Of a DNA stretch of 64,000 bases, positions 25,637 through 34,703 are shown one piece after another. Both the position numbers and the translations under genes were made by a program. The notes under the pieces were generated by a model, which was given only the letters and a program-made list of their open reading frames with translations, had not been told where the DNA came from and made no database searches. Numbering within the stretch: the first letter of the stretch is position 1; each line of letters begins with the position of its first letter. The stretch comes from Sphingobacteriaceae bacterium (GTDB lineage: Bacteria; Bacteroidota; Bacteroidia; UBA7662), in assembly GCA_030682795.1 (NCBI GenBank), contig JAUXNJ010000008.1, positions 111,725 to 175,724 of the forward strand. The letters run 5' to 3'.

Positions 25637-26173
25637 ATGCTTAAAACTACGCATATGTTTCTCACCCTTTTAATCACCCTCAGCACCATGCTCACACCTC
25701 CCGCCAAGCCTGTGCACAGCTACAGCTTTAAAAGCATCGACGGCAAAACCGTTCAACTGGCCGATTTCAAAGGTAAAAAGATACTTTTTGTGAATACTGC
25801 GTCACAATGCGGCTACACCCCGCAGTACAAGCAACTTGAAGAGCTTCACAAGAAGCATGGCAAAAAGCTGGTAATCATTGGCTTTCCTTGCAATGACTTT
25901 GGTGGACAAGAGCCCGGCACTGAAAAAGAAATCGCTGCTTTCTGCGAAAAAAACTACGGCGTAACCTTTATGATGGCCGAAAAAATCACTGTAAAGGGCG
26001 ATAAAACGCATCCCATCTACAAGTGGCTTACCCAAAAAGAGCTTAATGGCGTTAAAGACAGCCAAGTTCGTTGGAACTTCCATAAGTTTTTGGTGGATGA
26101 AAACGGCAACCTCATCGACAGCTACCCGAGTTCAGTGGCGCCCATGAGTGAGGAAATCCTTTCGAAACTCTAG
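25637..26173 (+). CDS. Glutathione peroxidase-family thiol peroxidase, 178 aa
   Basis: The catalytic segment FVNTASQCGYTPQY contains peroxidatic Cys58 where animal enzymes have selenocysteine. IIGFPCNDFGGQEPG supplies the catalytic Gln and a likely resolving cysteine. VRWNFHKFLVDENG supplies Trp/Asn of the tetrad. It probably reduces peroxides with thioredoxin. The N-terminal ~20 residues are hydrophobic (FLTLLITLSTML), so a periplasmic or membrane-bound location is possible. An internal ATG (codon 7) is an alternative start. A terminator follows. Confidence 0.92.
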   Translation: MLKTTHMFLTLLITLSTMLTPPAKPVHSYSFKSIDGKTVQLADFKGKKILFVNTASQCGYTPQYKQLEELHKKHGKKLVIIGFPCNDFGGQEPGTEKEIAAFCEKNYGVTFMMAEKITVKGDKTHPIYKWLTQKELNGVKDSQVRWNFHKFLVDENGNLIDSYPSSVAPMSEEILSKL

Positions 26174-26192
26174 GCACAACCTTGATTTGAGC

Positions 26193-26221
26193 ATCCCCCG
26201 GAGAAATTCGGGGGATTTTTT
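26193..26221 (+). terminator. Terminator after glutathione peroxidase gene
   Basis: ATCCCCCG (26193-26200) pairs with CGGGGGAT (26209-26216) and is followed by a run of T. Confidence 0.88.
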
Positions 26222-26356
26222 GATTTAAAACGCAGCTAAGGAAGACATGCCAAAAGACGAGTAGCTTCGTAACTTGGTGATTACTGGCTAGCAAAGGGCT
26301 TTGGATGAGAAGCTACTGGCTGTCAGGCATACCGCCAATGGTCTTCATAAATTCCC

Positions 26357-26364
26357 TATCTTTG
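26357..26364 (+). promoter_or_regulatory. -7 box TATCTTTG for the MMPL-ileS operon
   Basis: A perfect TAnnTTTG match lies 16 nt upstream of the ATG at 26381. The upstream box is not obvious. Confidence 0.5.
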
Positions 26365-26380
26365 TGCAATTTTTTGCCTC

Positions 26381-28723
26381 ATGTGGACTTTTATTGCCCG
26401 ATTTATCTTACGCAACCGTGCTGCTTTGTTGGTGGTACTCGCCCTTGCTACAGCCTTCATGGGCTGGCAAGCCTCGCAGGTGCGGATGTCGTACGACGGG
26501 AACCGATTGATACCAGACAATGATCCTGATTTGCTCATTTACCAGGAGTTTCAAAAGACTTTTGGAATTGATGGCAATGTGATGGTGGTGGGGGTACAAA
26601 CCCGCGACCTTTTTGAGCTGGAGTTTTTTAATGAATGGTGCAAGGTTACCGAGCGATTGGCCAAGCTGCCAAACACAGAAAGCGTGGTCAGCATTGCCAA
26701 TTTGCCCTATCTCAGCAAAAACCAGGCAGAGAAAAAATTCGATTTTCAACCCATTGTCACCAGATTGCCGCAAAATGCCGATGACTTAGCCGCTATCCGC
26801 CAAAAGCTCATCGACAACAAGGTATATGAGGGTGTTTTGCTGAATGCCGAAACCAACACCACCCTCATGGCCATCACCTTCAGCGAGGAGGTGCTCAACA
26901 CCGCGCAACGCGTAGAGGCGGTTGATGAGGTGGTTCGCATTATGGATGCTTTTGCTGTGAGTAACGAAATGGAAGTGCATTATTCAGGTTTACCGTATGT
27001 GCGCACCATTTTTGCTACCAAGGTGGCTTCCGAATTAAAACTTTTCAGCTTGCTTGCCGTACTGGTGACGGCCATTGTGCTTTTTTTATTCTTCCGCTCT
27101 TTTTACGCGGTCTTTTTCCCGATTTTAGTAGTAGTGATTGGGGCGATTTGGGCCATGGGCCTGATTCATTTGTTTGGATTTAAGATCACCATTTTGAGTG
27201 GACTCATACCAGCGCTCATCGTGGTAATTGGGGTGCCCAATTGTGTGTATTTATTGAATAAATACCACGACGAATTCCGCAAACATGGCAACAAAATTAA
27301 GTCGCTAAGTCGCATCATTGAGCGCATTGGCATTGCCACACTCATTACCAACGCCACCACAGCCATTGGTTTTGGGGTGTTTTATTTTACGGATAGTGCC
27401 ATTTTACAGGAATTTGGCTTGGTGGTGGCCCTCAGTATCATGCTGGTGTTTGTGGTAAGCATCATCCTGATTCCGGCTGTATTTGCTTATTTGCCTAGTC
27501 CAGCCGAGCAACACCTCCGTCACCTTGATAATAATAATGTAAAAGGCATTCTTCGCTTGCTCGAAAATATTGTCATCAATCATCGCAATAAAGTGTATTG
27601 GGTAACTTCAGTACTGGCCATTGTTGCGCTTGTGGGTGCGCTGCGATTGCAGGCTTTAAGTTTTATTGTCGACGACTTCCCCAAGGAAGATAAGGTATAT
27701 AGCGATTTGAAGTTTTTTGAGGAACACTTCATTGGGGTAATGCCTTTCGAAATTTTAATAGATACTGGCCGTAAAGGGGGTGCACAGTCGATGGCCCAGC
27801 TGCAAAAAGCCGATGAAGTGCAGCAGTTATTTGTAAACCGCCCGGAGTTTGCCCAACCACTTTCCTTGGTGCAATTAGCCAAAGCGGCAAACCAGGCTTA
27901 TTTCAACGACCAACCATCCTATTTCCGATTACCTAATAGCCAGGAACGCAACTTTGTGCTTCCGTATTTGATGCGTACGCGGGGTGACAACGATGCGGCT
28001 TTGAATCGACTTACCGACTCCAGTCGCCAAATCATCCGCATCAGTCTGAACATGGCCGACGTCGGCACCATCGATATGCGCCGCATCATCAACGACATCA
28101 AGCCTCGGGTGGATTCGGTTTTTGAAGACACCAACAACAAAGTGCGTTATACTGGCACCAGCCTCATCTTCCTCAAGGGCAACCAATACCTCATCAACTC
28201 CTTGGTGAGCAGTTTGAGTTTGGCATTTGCCATCATCAGTATTATCATGGCGCTGCTCTTTCGGTCGTGGAAGGTAATTATCATCAGCATTGTGCCCAAT
28301 TTGCTGCCGCTCATCATCACCGCCGGCGCCATGGGATACCTCGGCGTGGCCCTCAAGCCCAGCACGGTGCTCATTTTCAGCATCGCCTTCGGCATTGCGG
28401 TCGACGATAGCATCCACTTCCTCACCAAATACCGGCAAGAGCTGCTGCGGCACAACTGGGACATCCCCAAAACGGTGCTCATGGCCCTGCGAGAAACGGG
28501 TGCCAGCATGATTTACACCTCCATCATCCTCTTTTTCGGCTTCATCATTTTTGGGGCTTCGAATTTCAGGGGAACGGTGGCTTTGGGCATCATGACCAGC
28601 TCTACCCTCATTGTAGCCATGCTCAGCAACTTGCTGCTGTTGCCAGCCCTCATTTTATCCTTCGACCGGCGCGACAAAATCCGCCAACAAAAACGCGACG
28701 AAGCCGTTAAGCTTACCTCATGA
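26381..28723 (+). CDS. MMPL/RND-superfamily transporter, 780 aa
   Basis: The protein repeats a unit of one helix, a large periplasmic loop and a bundle of about five helices, the RND layout. The first loop starts MSYDGNRLIPDNDPDLLIYQEFQKTFG. The second bundle has IVPNLLPLIITAGAMGYLGVALKPSTVLIFSIAFGIAVDDSIHFL, with the acidic pair expected for proton coupling in MMPL proteins. Likely cargo is a lipid or hydrophobic compound, such as a hopanoid-type export system, but this is inference. Its stop overlaps the ileS start by four bases. Confidence 0.9.
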   Translation: MWTFIARFILRNRAALLVVLALATAFMGWQASQVRMSYDGNRLIPDNDPDLLIYQEFQKTFGIDGNVMVVGVQTRDLFELEFFNEWCKVTERLAKLPNTESVVSIANLPYLSKNQAEKKFDFQPIVTRLPQNADDLAAIRQKLIDNKVYEGVLLNAETNTTLMAITFSEEVLNTAQRVEAVDEVVRIMDAFAVSNEMEVHYSGLPYVRTIFATKVASELKLFSLLAVLVTAIVLFLFFRSFYAVFFPILVVVIGAIWAMGLIHLFGFKITILSGLIPALIVVIGVPNCVYLLNKYHDEFRKHGNKIKSLSRIIERIGIATLITNATTAIGFGVFYFTDSAILQEFGLVVALSIMLVFVVSIILIPAVFAYLPSPAEQHLRHLDNNNVKGILRLLENIVINHRNKVYWVTSVLAIVALVGALRLQALSFIVDDFPKEDKVYSDLKFFEEHFIGVMPFEILIDTGRKGGAQSMAQLQKADEVQQLFVNRPEFAQPLSLVQLAKAANQAYFNDQPSYFRLPNSQERNFVLPYLMRTRGDNDAALNRLTDSSRQIIRISLNMADVGTIDMRRIINDIKPRVDSVFEDTNNKVRYTGTSLIFLKGNQYLINSLVSSLSLAFAIISIIMALLFRSWKVIIISIVPNLLPLIITAGAMGYLGVALKPSTVLIFSIAFGIAVDDSIHFLTKYRQELLRHNWDIPKTVLMALRETGASMIYTSIILFFGFIIFGASNFRGTVALGIMTSSTLIVAMLSNLLLLPALILSFDRRDKIRQQKRDEAVKLTS

Positions 28724-31700
28724 AATATCCTGAATACAAGCAACTTGATCTCACCGCCGTAAACCGCGACATCGCAGCCTGGTGGAAGCAGCAGAACATT
28801 TTTGAACGCAGCATCAGCGAGCGCGAGGGTGCGCCTACTTTCGTGTTTTACGAAGGGCCTCCTTCGGCCAACGGCATTCCCGGCATCCACCACGTGATGG
28901 CGCGGGCAATCAAAGATATTTTTTGTCGCTTTCAAACCATGCAAGGCAAGCAAGTAAAGCGCAAAAGTGGCTGGGATACCCATGGTTTGCCTATTGAATT
29001 ACAGGTAGAGAAGAAGTTGGGCATCACCAAAGACGACATCGGCAAGAGCATCAGCGTAGCCGAATACAACCGCTTGTGCAGACAGGATGTGATGGAGTTC
29101 ACGGGCTTGTGGGAAGAATTGACTGAGAAGATGGGTTATTGGGTTGATTTGAAAGACCCTTACGTGACCTACGAAAACAAATACATTGAGAGTGTGTGGT
29201 GGTTGCTCAAGCAGTTGTTCGAAAAAGGATTGTTGTACAAAGGCTTCACCATCCAGCCTTTTTCGCCAGCTGCGGGCACTGGCTTGAGCTCGCATGAGCT
29301 GAACCAGCCAGGCACTTACCGCGATGTGAAAGATACCAGTGCGGTGGCGCAGTTTAGGGCCGTTGAAAGTTCAAAGTTGAAAGTTCAAAGTTTGGTGGGC
29401 AACGAGATCGACACCGACTTGTTCTTTCTGGCTTGGACGACCACCCCTTGGACCTTGCCTTCGAACACTGCTCTGGCTGTGGGCGAGAAGATAGACTATG
29501 TGGTAGTGCGGAGCTTCAATCCTTACACCCACCTACCCGTAACCTTGGTGTTAGCGGAGGCGTTGTTGGGCAAACATTTCAAAGCCGAACATGCCGAATT
29601 ATCGCTCGAAAGTTACGAAGCTGGTCAAAAAGCCATCCCTTACCGCATCATGGGCAAGCTAAAAGGCAAGCAACTCGCTGGCCTCAGCTATGAGCAGCTT
29701 TTGCCTTATGCCCAGCCCGAAGATGGCGACGCATTCCGGGTAATAACAGGCGATTTTGTTACCACCGAAGACGGTACCGGCATCGTGCACATTGCCCCGA
29801 GCTTTGGTGCCGACGACTTTAGAGTTGCCAAGCAAAACGGCATCGGGAGCTTGACGCTGGTCGATCGCCGCGGTCGCTTTGTAGAAAGCATGGTTGATGC
29901 TACTTTCCCCCTCGCGGGTATGCCTGTAAAAGAGGCCTATTTGAGCGAAGAAGAAAAGGCCAGCATCCTCACCTTGCAGCAAGAGAAACTCAAAAACATC
30001 ATCCCCAACCTCAGCAAATACCTGAGCGTTGATGAGCTCATTACCCTCAAACTCAAGCTCGAAAACCGGGCCTTCAAAATCGAAAAGTACGAGCACAGCT
30101 ACCCACATTGCTGGCGCACCGACAAGCCGATTTTGTACTACCCGCTCGACAGCTGGTTTGTCCGCACCACGGCTTTTAAAGCGCGCATGGTGGAGCTCAA
30201 CAAAACCATCAATTGGAAGCCTGAAAGCACAGGAACGGGCCGTTTTGGCAATTGGCTGGAGAATTTGGTAGACTGGAATCTCAGCCGCTCGCGCTACTGG
30301 GGCACGCCGCTGCCGATTTGGCGCACCAAAGATGGGGAGCAGAGCAAATGCATTGGTTCGATGGCCGAGTTGAGCGCTGAAATGGATAAAGCCAGGGCGG
30401 CAGGTTTTGCCAATCCCACGGAAATCACTGATTTACACCGGCCGCAGGTAGATGAAGTGGTGCTGGTAGCCGACAATGGCGAGCCCATGTACCGCGAAGC
30501 CGACCTCATCGACGTTTGGTTCGACTCAGGTGCCATGCCTTATGCGCAGTGGCACTATCCTTTCGACAATCCCGAGCTCATCCAGAGCGGAGCAGCCTTC
30601 CCCGCCGACTTCATTGCCGAAGGGGTAGACCAAACCCGCGGCTGGTTCTTCACTTTGCACGCCATTGCGGTGATGTTGTTCGACTCGGTAGCCTTCAAAA
30701 ACGTGGTGAGCAACGGCTTGGTGCTCGACAAAGACGGCAACAAAATGTCGAAACGCCTCGGCAATACCGTTGATCCCTTTAAAACCATCGATCAATTGGG
30801 GGCCGATGCCACCCGTTGGTACATGGTGAGCAATTCGCAGCCTTGGGACAACCTCAAATTTGATATCGAAGGTGTAAAAGAAGTGCAACGCAAGTTTTTT
30901 GGCACCCTGCACAACACCTACAGCTTCTTCTCGCTGTATGCCAATATCGACGGCTTCAACTACAGCAGCAAAGAAATCCCCTTGGCCGAGCGCCCCGAAA
31001 TCGACCGCTGGGTGATTTCATTGCTCAACAGTCTCATTCAAAACGTAGAAGAAGCCTATGCCAGCTACGAACCTACCCGCGCCGCCCGCGCCATTCAGGA
31101 GTTTGTAGATGCGCATCTCAGCAATTGGTATGTGCGTTTGTGCCGCCGCCGCTTTTGGAAGAGCGACGACAGCACCGATAAGCAGGCTGCCTACCAAACC
31201 TTATACCGTTGTTTGGAGGTGATTAGTCAGCTCATAGCGCCTATTGCTCCCTTTTATGCCGAGCGTTTGTATCGCGACCTCAACAACGCCACCCAGCGCA
31301 TTGCAGCGGAGTCGGTACACCTGGCGCTTTTCCCACAGGCCGATGCAAAGGCCATTGATCAGGCTTTAGAAGCCCGCATGCAGTTGGCGCAAGAAATCTG
31401 TTCGATGGTGTTGTCGCTCCGTAAAAAAGAAAACATCAAAGTGCGTCAGCCTTTGCAGCGCATCATGATTCCGGTGCTAGACCCTGCACAGCAGCAACAC
31501 ATCCAGCAGGTTGCCGAGCTCATCCAAAGCGAGGTGAACGTAAAGGAAATCGAGTTCCTTACCGATGCCACAGGCGTCGTTACCAAAAAAATTAAGCCCA
31601 ATTTTAAAAATTTAGGGCCAAAATATCCCAAACAAATGAAGGGCATTGCTGTTCTCTTAGGCGGTTTTACCCAGCAGCAAATCGCCGAATTTGAACGGAA

Positions 31701-32103
31701 TGACGGCATTTCTGTTGAGATAGCAGGCGAGCTGTGCACCTTAACCCGCGAAGATGTGGACATCTTGTCGGAAGATATTCCCGGATGGTTAGTAGCTTCC
31801 GCCGGAAAACTTACCGTTGCGCTCGACATAACGGTAACCGAGGAACTTAAAAATGAGGGTATTGCCCGTGAACTGGTAAATAGAATTCAGAAGCTTCGCA
31901 AGGACAGCGACTTCGAGGTAACCGATAAAATTGTGGTGTTACTTGAAGATGATGACTATGTGAAGCCCGCTGTAAGTCAATTTAAAGCGTATATTTGCAG
32001 CGAAATTTTGGCTACAGATCTGAATTTGGTAAAAACCTTTGAAACAGCTCCTCAAGAAATTGAAGTAGATGAGCGCACGTTTAAAATTGTAGTAAAACGA
32101 TAA
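28720..32103 (+). CDS. ileS: Isoleucyl-tRNA synthetase, 1127 aa
   Basis: This class I synthetase charges tRNA-Ile and edits Val-tRNA-Ile. The ATP motif reads GIPGIHHV, where HIGH would be expected (GIHH), and the second motif is KMSKR. The editing domain shows LAWTTTPWTLPSNTALAVG and the Asp of GWDTHGLPIE is present. The length of ~1130 residues fits the large type-2 IleRS form. An in-frame tandem repeat inserts VESSKLKVQS near residues 215-224, just before the editing-domain strand. The gene is coupled to the upstream transporter (ATGA) and followed closely by the dksA-like gene and lspA. Confidence 0.96.
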   Translation: MKYPEYKQLDLTAVNRDIAAWWKQQNIFERSISEREGAPTFVFYEGPPSANGIPGIHHVMARAIKDIFCRFQTMQGKQVKRKSGWDTHGLPIELQVEKKLGITKDDIGKSISVAEYNRLCRQDVMEFTGLWEELTEKMGYWVDLKDPYVTYENKYIESVWWLLKQLFEKGLLYKGFTIQPFSPAAGTGLSSHELNQPGTYRDVKDTSAVAQFRAVESSKLKVQSLVGNEIDTDLFFLAWTTTPWTLPSNTALAVGEKIDYVVVRSFNPYTHLPVTLVLAEALLGKHFKAEHAELSLESYEAGQKAIPYRIMGKLKGKQLAGLSYEQLLPYAQPEDGDAFRVITGDFVTTEDGTGIVHIAPSFGADDFRVAKQNGIGSLTLVDRRGRFVESMVDATFPLAGMPVKEAYLSEEEKASILTLQQEKLKNIIPNLSKYLSVDELITLKLKLENRAFKIEKYEHSYPHCWRTDKPILYYPLDSWFVRTTAFKARMVELNKTINWKPESTGTGRFGNWLENLVDWNLSRSRYWGTPLPIWRTKDGEQSKCIGSMAELSAEMDKARAAGFANPTEITDLHRPQVDEVVLVADNGEPMYREADLIDVWFDSGAMPYAQWHYPFDNPELIQSGAAFPADFIAEGVDQTRGWFFTLHAIAVMLFDSVAFKNVVSNGLVLDKDGNKMSKRLGNTVDPFKTIDQLGADATRWYMVSNSQPWDNLKFDIEGVKEVQRKFFGTLHNTYSFFSLYANIDGFNYSSKEIPLAERPEIDRWVISLLNSLIQNVEEAYASYEPTRAARAIQEFVDAHLSNWYVRLCRRRFWKSDDSTDKQAAYQTLYRCLEVISQLIAPIAPFYAERLYRDLNNATQRIAAESVHLALFPQADAKAIDQALEARMQLAQEICSMVLSLRKKENIKVRQPLQRIMIPVLDPAQQQHIQQVAELIQSEVNVKEIEFLTDATGVVTKKIKPNFKNLGPKYPKQMKGIAVLLGGFTQQQIAEFERNDGISVEIAGELCTLTREDVDILSEDIPGWLVASAGKLTVALDITVTEELKNEGIARELVNRIQKLRKDSDFEVTDKIVVLLEDDDYVKPAVSQFKAYICSEILATDLNLVKTFETAPQEIEVDERTFKIVVKR
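29362..29391 (+). repeat. In-frame 14-nt tandem repeat inside ileS
   Basis: GTTGAAAGTTCAAA occurs twice in tandem (29362-29375, 29376-29389) and is followed by the start of a third unit. The unit is not a multiple of three, yet two copies plus two bases (30 nt) keep the frame and encode VESSKLKVQS. Confidence 0.85.
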
Positions 32104-32107
32104 GGCC

Positions 32108-32491
32108 ATGGAAAACAAAGTTGAAAAAACCCGCTACAGCGACGAAGAACTGCAGCAGTTCAAGCAGCTGATACTCGAGAAGCTCGAAGTAGCTCGCAAT
32201 GAGTTCAAATATTACCAAGACCAGCTTTTGCATGCCAATGTCAATGGTACCGAAGATACTTCAAACAGTTACGTAACGCTGGAAGAAGGTTCTGTGACCA
32301 TGGACAAGGAGCATTACAGCCAATTGGCTTCTCGCCAGCGCAAATTCATTGACCACCTCGAAAATGCGCTCATTCGCATAGAAAACAAAACCTACGGGAT
32401 TTGTCGCGAAACCGGAAAATTGATTCCAAAGGAGCGTTTGATGGCAGTGCCACACGCCACCCTGTCGATGGAAGCTAAGCTCAAGCAATAA
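32108..32491 (+). CDS. TraR/DksA-family regulator lacking most zinc cysteines, 127 aa
   Basis: A helical N-terminal half with Lys/Glu/Gln-rich coiled-coil character leads to a C-terminal TraR/DksA motif: TYGICRETGKLIPKERLMAVPHATLSMEAK. In DksA this element has four zinc-binding cysteines; here only Cys99 remains and the other positions are Thr, His and Met. Family members bind RNA polymerase through the secondary channel and modulate transcription, for example in the stringent response. It starts four nucleotides after ileS and lies 10 nt before lspA, a gene order I recall as common in Bacteroidota. Confidence 0.88.
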   Translation: MENKVEKTRYSDEELQQFKQLILEKLEVARNEFKYYQDQLLHANVNGTEDTSNSYVTLEEGSVTMDKEHYSQLASRQRKFIDHLENALIRIENKTYGICRETGKLIPKERLMAVPHATLSMEAKLKQ

Positions 32492-32501
32492 TCTTTTCTG
32501 T

Positions 32502-33107
32502 TTGAAGAAGTCACTAGTACCTGCATTGGTAATAGGCCTGGTGCTGTTGGTAGACCAGGCCTCTAAGCTTTTGGTGAAAACTCAAATGTATTTGGGAGAG
32601 CATTTTGACGTGCTTGGCAAGTACTTTCAGATTTATTTCATTGAAAATAACGGCATGGCCTTTGGTTATGAGTTTGCTGGTGATTACGGCAAATTGCTGC
32701 TTACCCTTTTTCGCATTGCTGCGGTTGTTTTTCTTGCTGTGATGCTATATCGCATGGTTAAAAAGCCTGACACCCGAACAGGTGCCTTGGTTTCACTTTC
32801 ACTCATTTTGGCCGGTGCTTTGGGAAACATCATCGATTCGGTTTTTTATGGTGTATTGTTTGGCTATGAGCGTATTTTCCATGGTCGCGTTGTAGATATG
32901 CTCTATTTTCCTTTGTGGGAAGGCTATTTACCAGACTGGGTACCATTTAAAGGCGGTGATTATTTCATCTTCTTCCGACCAGTATTTAACATTGCCGACA
33001 TGGCTATTTCTACTGGTGTAGGCATGTTGTTGGTTTGGCAAAACCGCTATTTTCCTGTTGAAAAACAAATAGAAAATAAGACCGCCGACGTTATCAACGA
33101 AAATTAA
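32502..33107 (+). CDS. lspA: Lipoprotein signal peptidase (signal peptidase II), 201 aa
   Basis: LspA removes the signal peptide from prolipoproteins in the inner membrane; many lipoproteins are encoded in this window. Four hydrophobic helices are present. The conserved motifs are VDQASKLLV, ENNGMAFG, the first catalytic Asp in GALGNIIDS and the second in FRPVFNIADMAIS. The start codon is TTG at 32502 (MKKSLVPALV). The C-terminal tail after the last helix is polar. It converges on the glycosyltransferase gene with only four nucleotides between the stops. Confidence 0.95.
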   Translation: MKKSLVPALVIGLVLLVDQASKLLVKTQMYLGEHFDVLGKYFQIYFIENNGMAFGYEFAGDYGKLLLTLFRIAAVVFLAVMLYRMVKKPDTRTGALVSLSLILAGALGNIIDSVFYGVLFGYERIFHGRVVDMLYFPLWEGYLPDWVPFKGGDYFIFFRPVFNIADMAISTGVGMLLVWQNRYFPVEKQIENKTADVINEN

Positions 33108-33111
33108 GGGC

Positions 33112-33990
33112 TTAACTACGAAGCGTACGCAGCGCATATCGTAGGAGGATGAGGGGGGCCACAACTGGACTTAGCAGCCATCCGAACAGTCCATTCCATT
33201 TCAAAAAATAAGCGAGCATACCCATGTGGTGATGCCATTCGGCAATTTTATTGATGCTGCCTTTGCGGGTACCACCGATGTAGTGCACCACCTTGATTTC
33301 AGGATAAAAATAAACTGGAACCCCTTTTCGTTGCGCTTCTCTGCCCAAATCAACATCTTCGACGTACAGAAAATACCGCTCGTCATAACCACCCAGTTCA
33401 CGCCAGCGATCGATACTTACCCAGAGGGCACTGCCACTCACCCAATCCACTTGTTGCCAGCCCGTGGTTGGTAGGTCGTCTTGCAAATAAGCTTTTGAAA
33501 ATGGATTTTGGGGCCATAGCTTAGTAAGTACTCCTTCCCGTCCGGCCACTGCCGTCATTATATTTGGAAAACGACGTGCACTCGCCTGCCGCTTTTGCAT
33601 CGCTGCATCATCAAATACTTGAAAGCCTGTAAGCGCATTGTGGAGCTGCAACTCATTGAGATGCGCACTGGTAAAGTCATTGGCCAAAACAGCGTCGGGA
33701 TTTAACAAAAGCAGACTGCTTGGTACATGCGCTGTTGGCATAGTGGCTGCAAGATTGACAGCTTTTCCAAAGCCTAGATTTTGACCATTACCACCCAAAT
33801 AAATGGGTAGCCTGGCTGCATAAAGCTCCTGAAGTTTATGGATTTCTGCGGCGCAACCTCCATTATCCCAAACAACTACTTCACAAGCAACTTGCATATG
33901 GCGCTCGACCGATGCCAGTAATGGTGGTAAGTCATGTGGGTTATGAAACATGACCACAATTAGGCGAACCAATCCATTTTGATTACTCAT
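33112..33990 (-). CDS. GT2 family glycosyltransferase, 292 aa
   Basis: A GT-A type sugar transferase, last gene of the polysaccharide cluster. The N-terminal nucleotide-sugar fold is RLIVVMFHNPHDLPPLLASVE. LLLNPDAVL stands in for the DxD motif, and FLYVEDVDLGREAQRKG is the acceptor-side ED motif of rhamnosyltransferase-like GT2 proteins. A hydrophobic C-terminus (GWLLSPVVAPLILL) may associate with the membrane. ATG 33990 is chosen because it overlaps the upstream stop by one base (TAATG). Donor and linkage are unknown. Confidence 0.87.
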   Translation of the reverse strand: MSNQNGLVRLIVVMFHNPHDLPPLLASVERHMQVACEVVVWDNGGCAAEIHKLQELYAARLPIYLGGNGQNLGFGKAVNLAATMPTAHVPSSLLLLNPDAVLANDFTSAHLNELQLHNALTGFQVFDDAAMQKRQASARRFPNIMTAVAGREGVLTKLWPQNPFSKAYLQDDLPTTGWQQVDWVSGSALWVSIDRWRELGGYDERYFLYVEDVDLGREAQRKGVPVYFYPEIKVVHYIGGTRKGSINKIAEWHHHMGMLAYFLKWNGLFGWLLSPVVAPLILLRYALRTLRS

Positions 33991-34703
33991 TATTTGCTCC
34001 GCCATAAGGTTAATATAAAGCCGCTTAACAGCCAAAAGCGATCTGTTAACTTAGCTAAAAAGCTATTGGTGCTGGGTGCTGAGGTACTACTGGCATTTTG
34101 TCCATGCCTGCGGTACAGTAAAAGGGTTTCGGGAATAAATGTGGTGCGGTACCAAGCGGTAGCCACCAAGCCCAACCAGCTATCATGCATGGGAATAGCT
34201 GCCGGAAAAGGAAGGGCTTTGTTTAGTACCTCGCGCCGAAAAGCCATACAACAGCCTAAAAAATGATTGCGCCACCAATTTTGCCAGAAGCCTGGACGAC
34301 TGCCATGCAAGTCAAAAAAAGAATGCGCTATTACTTCTAAATGTTCATTTGTAACCGTACAATTATGTACTACCAAATCGTAGCTTTTTAATTGCTCTAG
34401 TACGGTTGATACTTTATTGGGCATCCAAACATCGTCTTGGTCGGCTAAAAAAATGTAATTCCCTTCTGCTGCATTTAGCGCGTTTAAGACATTTTTAGAT
34501 GGGTTTCCGGCCCCAGGGCCCTGAATAATCCGAATGCGTCTGTCTTGCATGGCCTCAATACAAGCACGGCTTCCATCGGTAGAACCATCGTCTGAAATGA
34601 TAATTTCATCACTTTCATCGAGTTGATCTAAGATCGACAGCAGTTGAGCTTCTAAATACCGCTCACCATTATACATCGGCATACAAACACTAATGCGCTT
34701 CAT
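33990..34703 (-). CDS. GT2 family glycosyltransferase, 237 aa
   Basis: A compact GT-A domain with ISVCMPMYNGERYLEAQL, the nucleotide-binding SDDGSTDGS, the metal-binding FLADQDDVW, and a C-terminal hydrophobic stretch (WLLSGFILTLW). It resembles alpha-L-rhamnosyl- or galactosyl-type transferases of O-antigen loci. It overlaps both neighbours, so it is translated as part of the cluster. Donor sugar is not predictable. Confidence 0.9.
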   Translation of the reverse strand: MKRISVCMPMYNGERYLEAQLLSILDQLDESDEIIISDDGSTDGSRACIEAMQDRRIRIIQGPGAGNPSKNVLNALNAAEGNYIFLADQDDVWMPNKVSTVLEQLKSYDLVVHNCTVTNEHLEVIAHSFFDLHGSRPGFWQNWWRNHFLGCCMAFRREVLNKALPFPAAIPMHDSWLGLVATAWYRTTFIPETLLLYRRHGQNASSTSAPSTNSFLAKLTDRFWLLSGFILTLWRSK

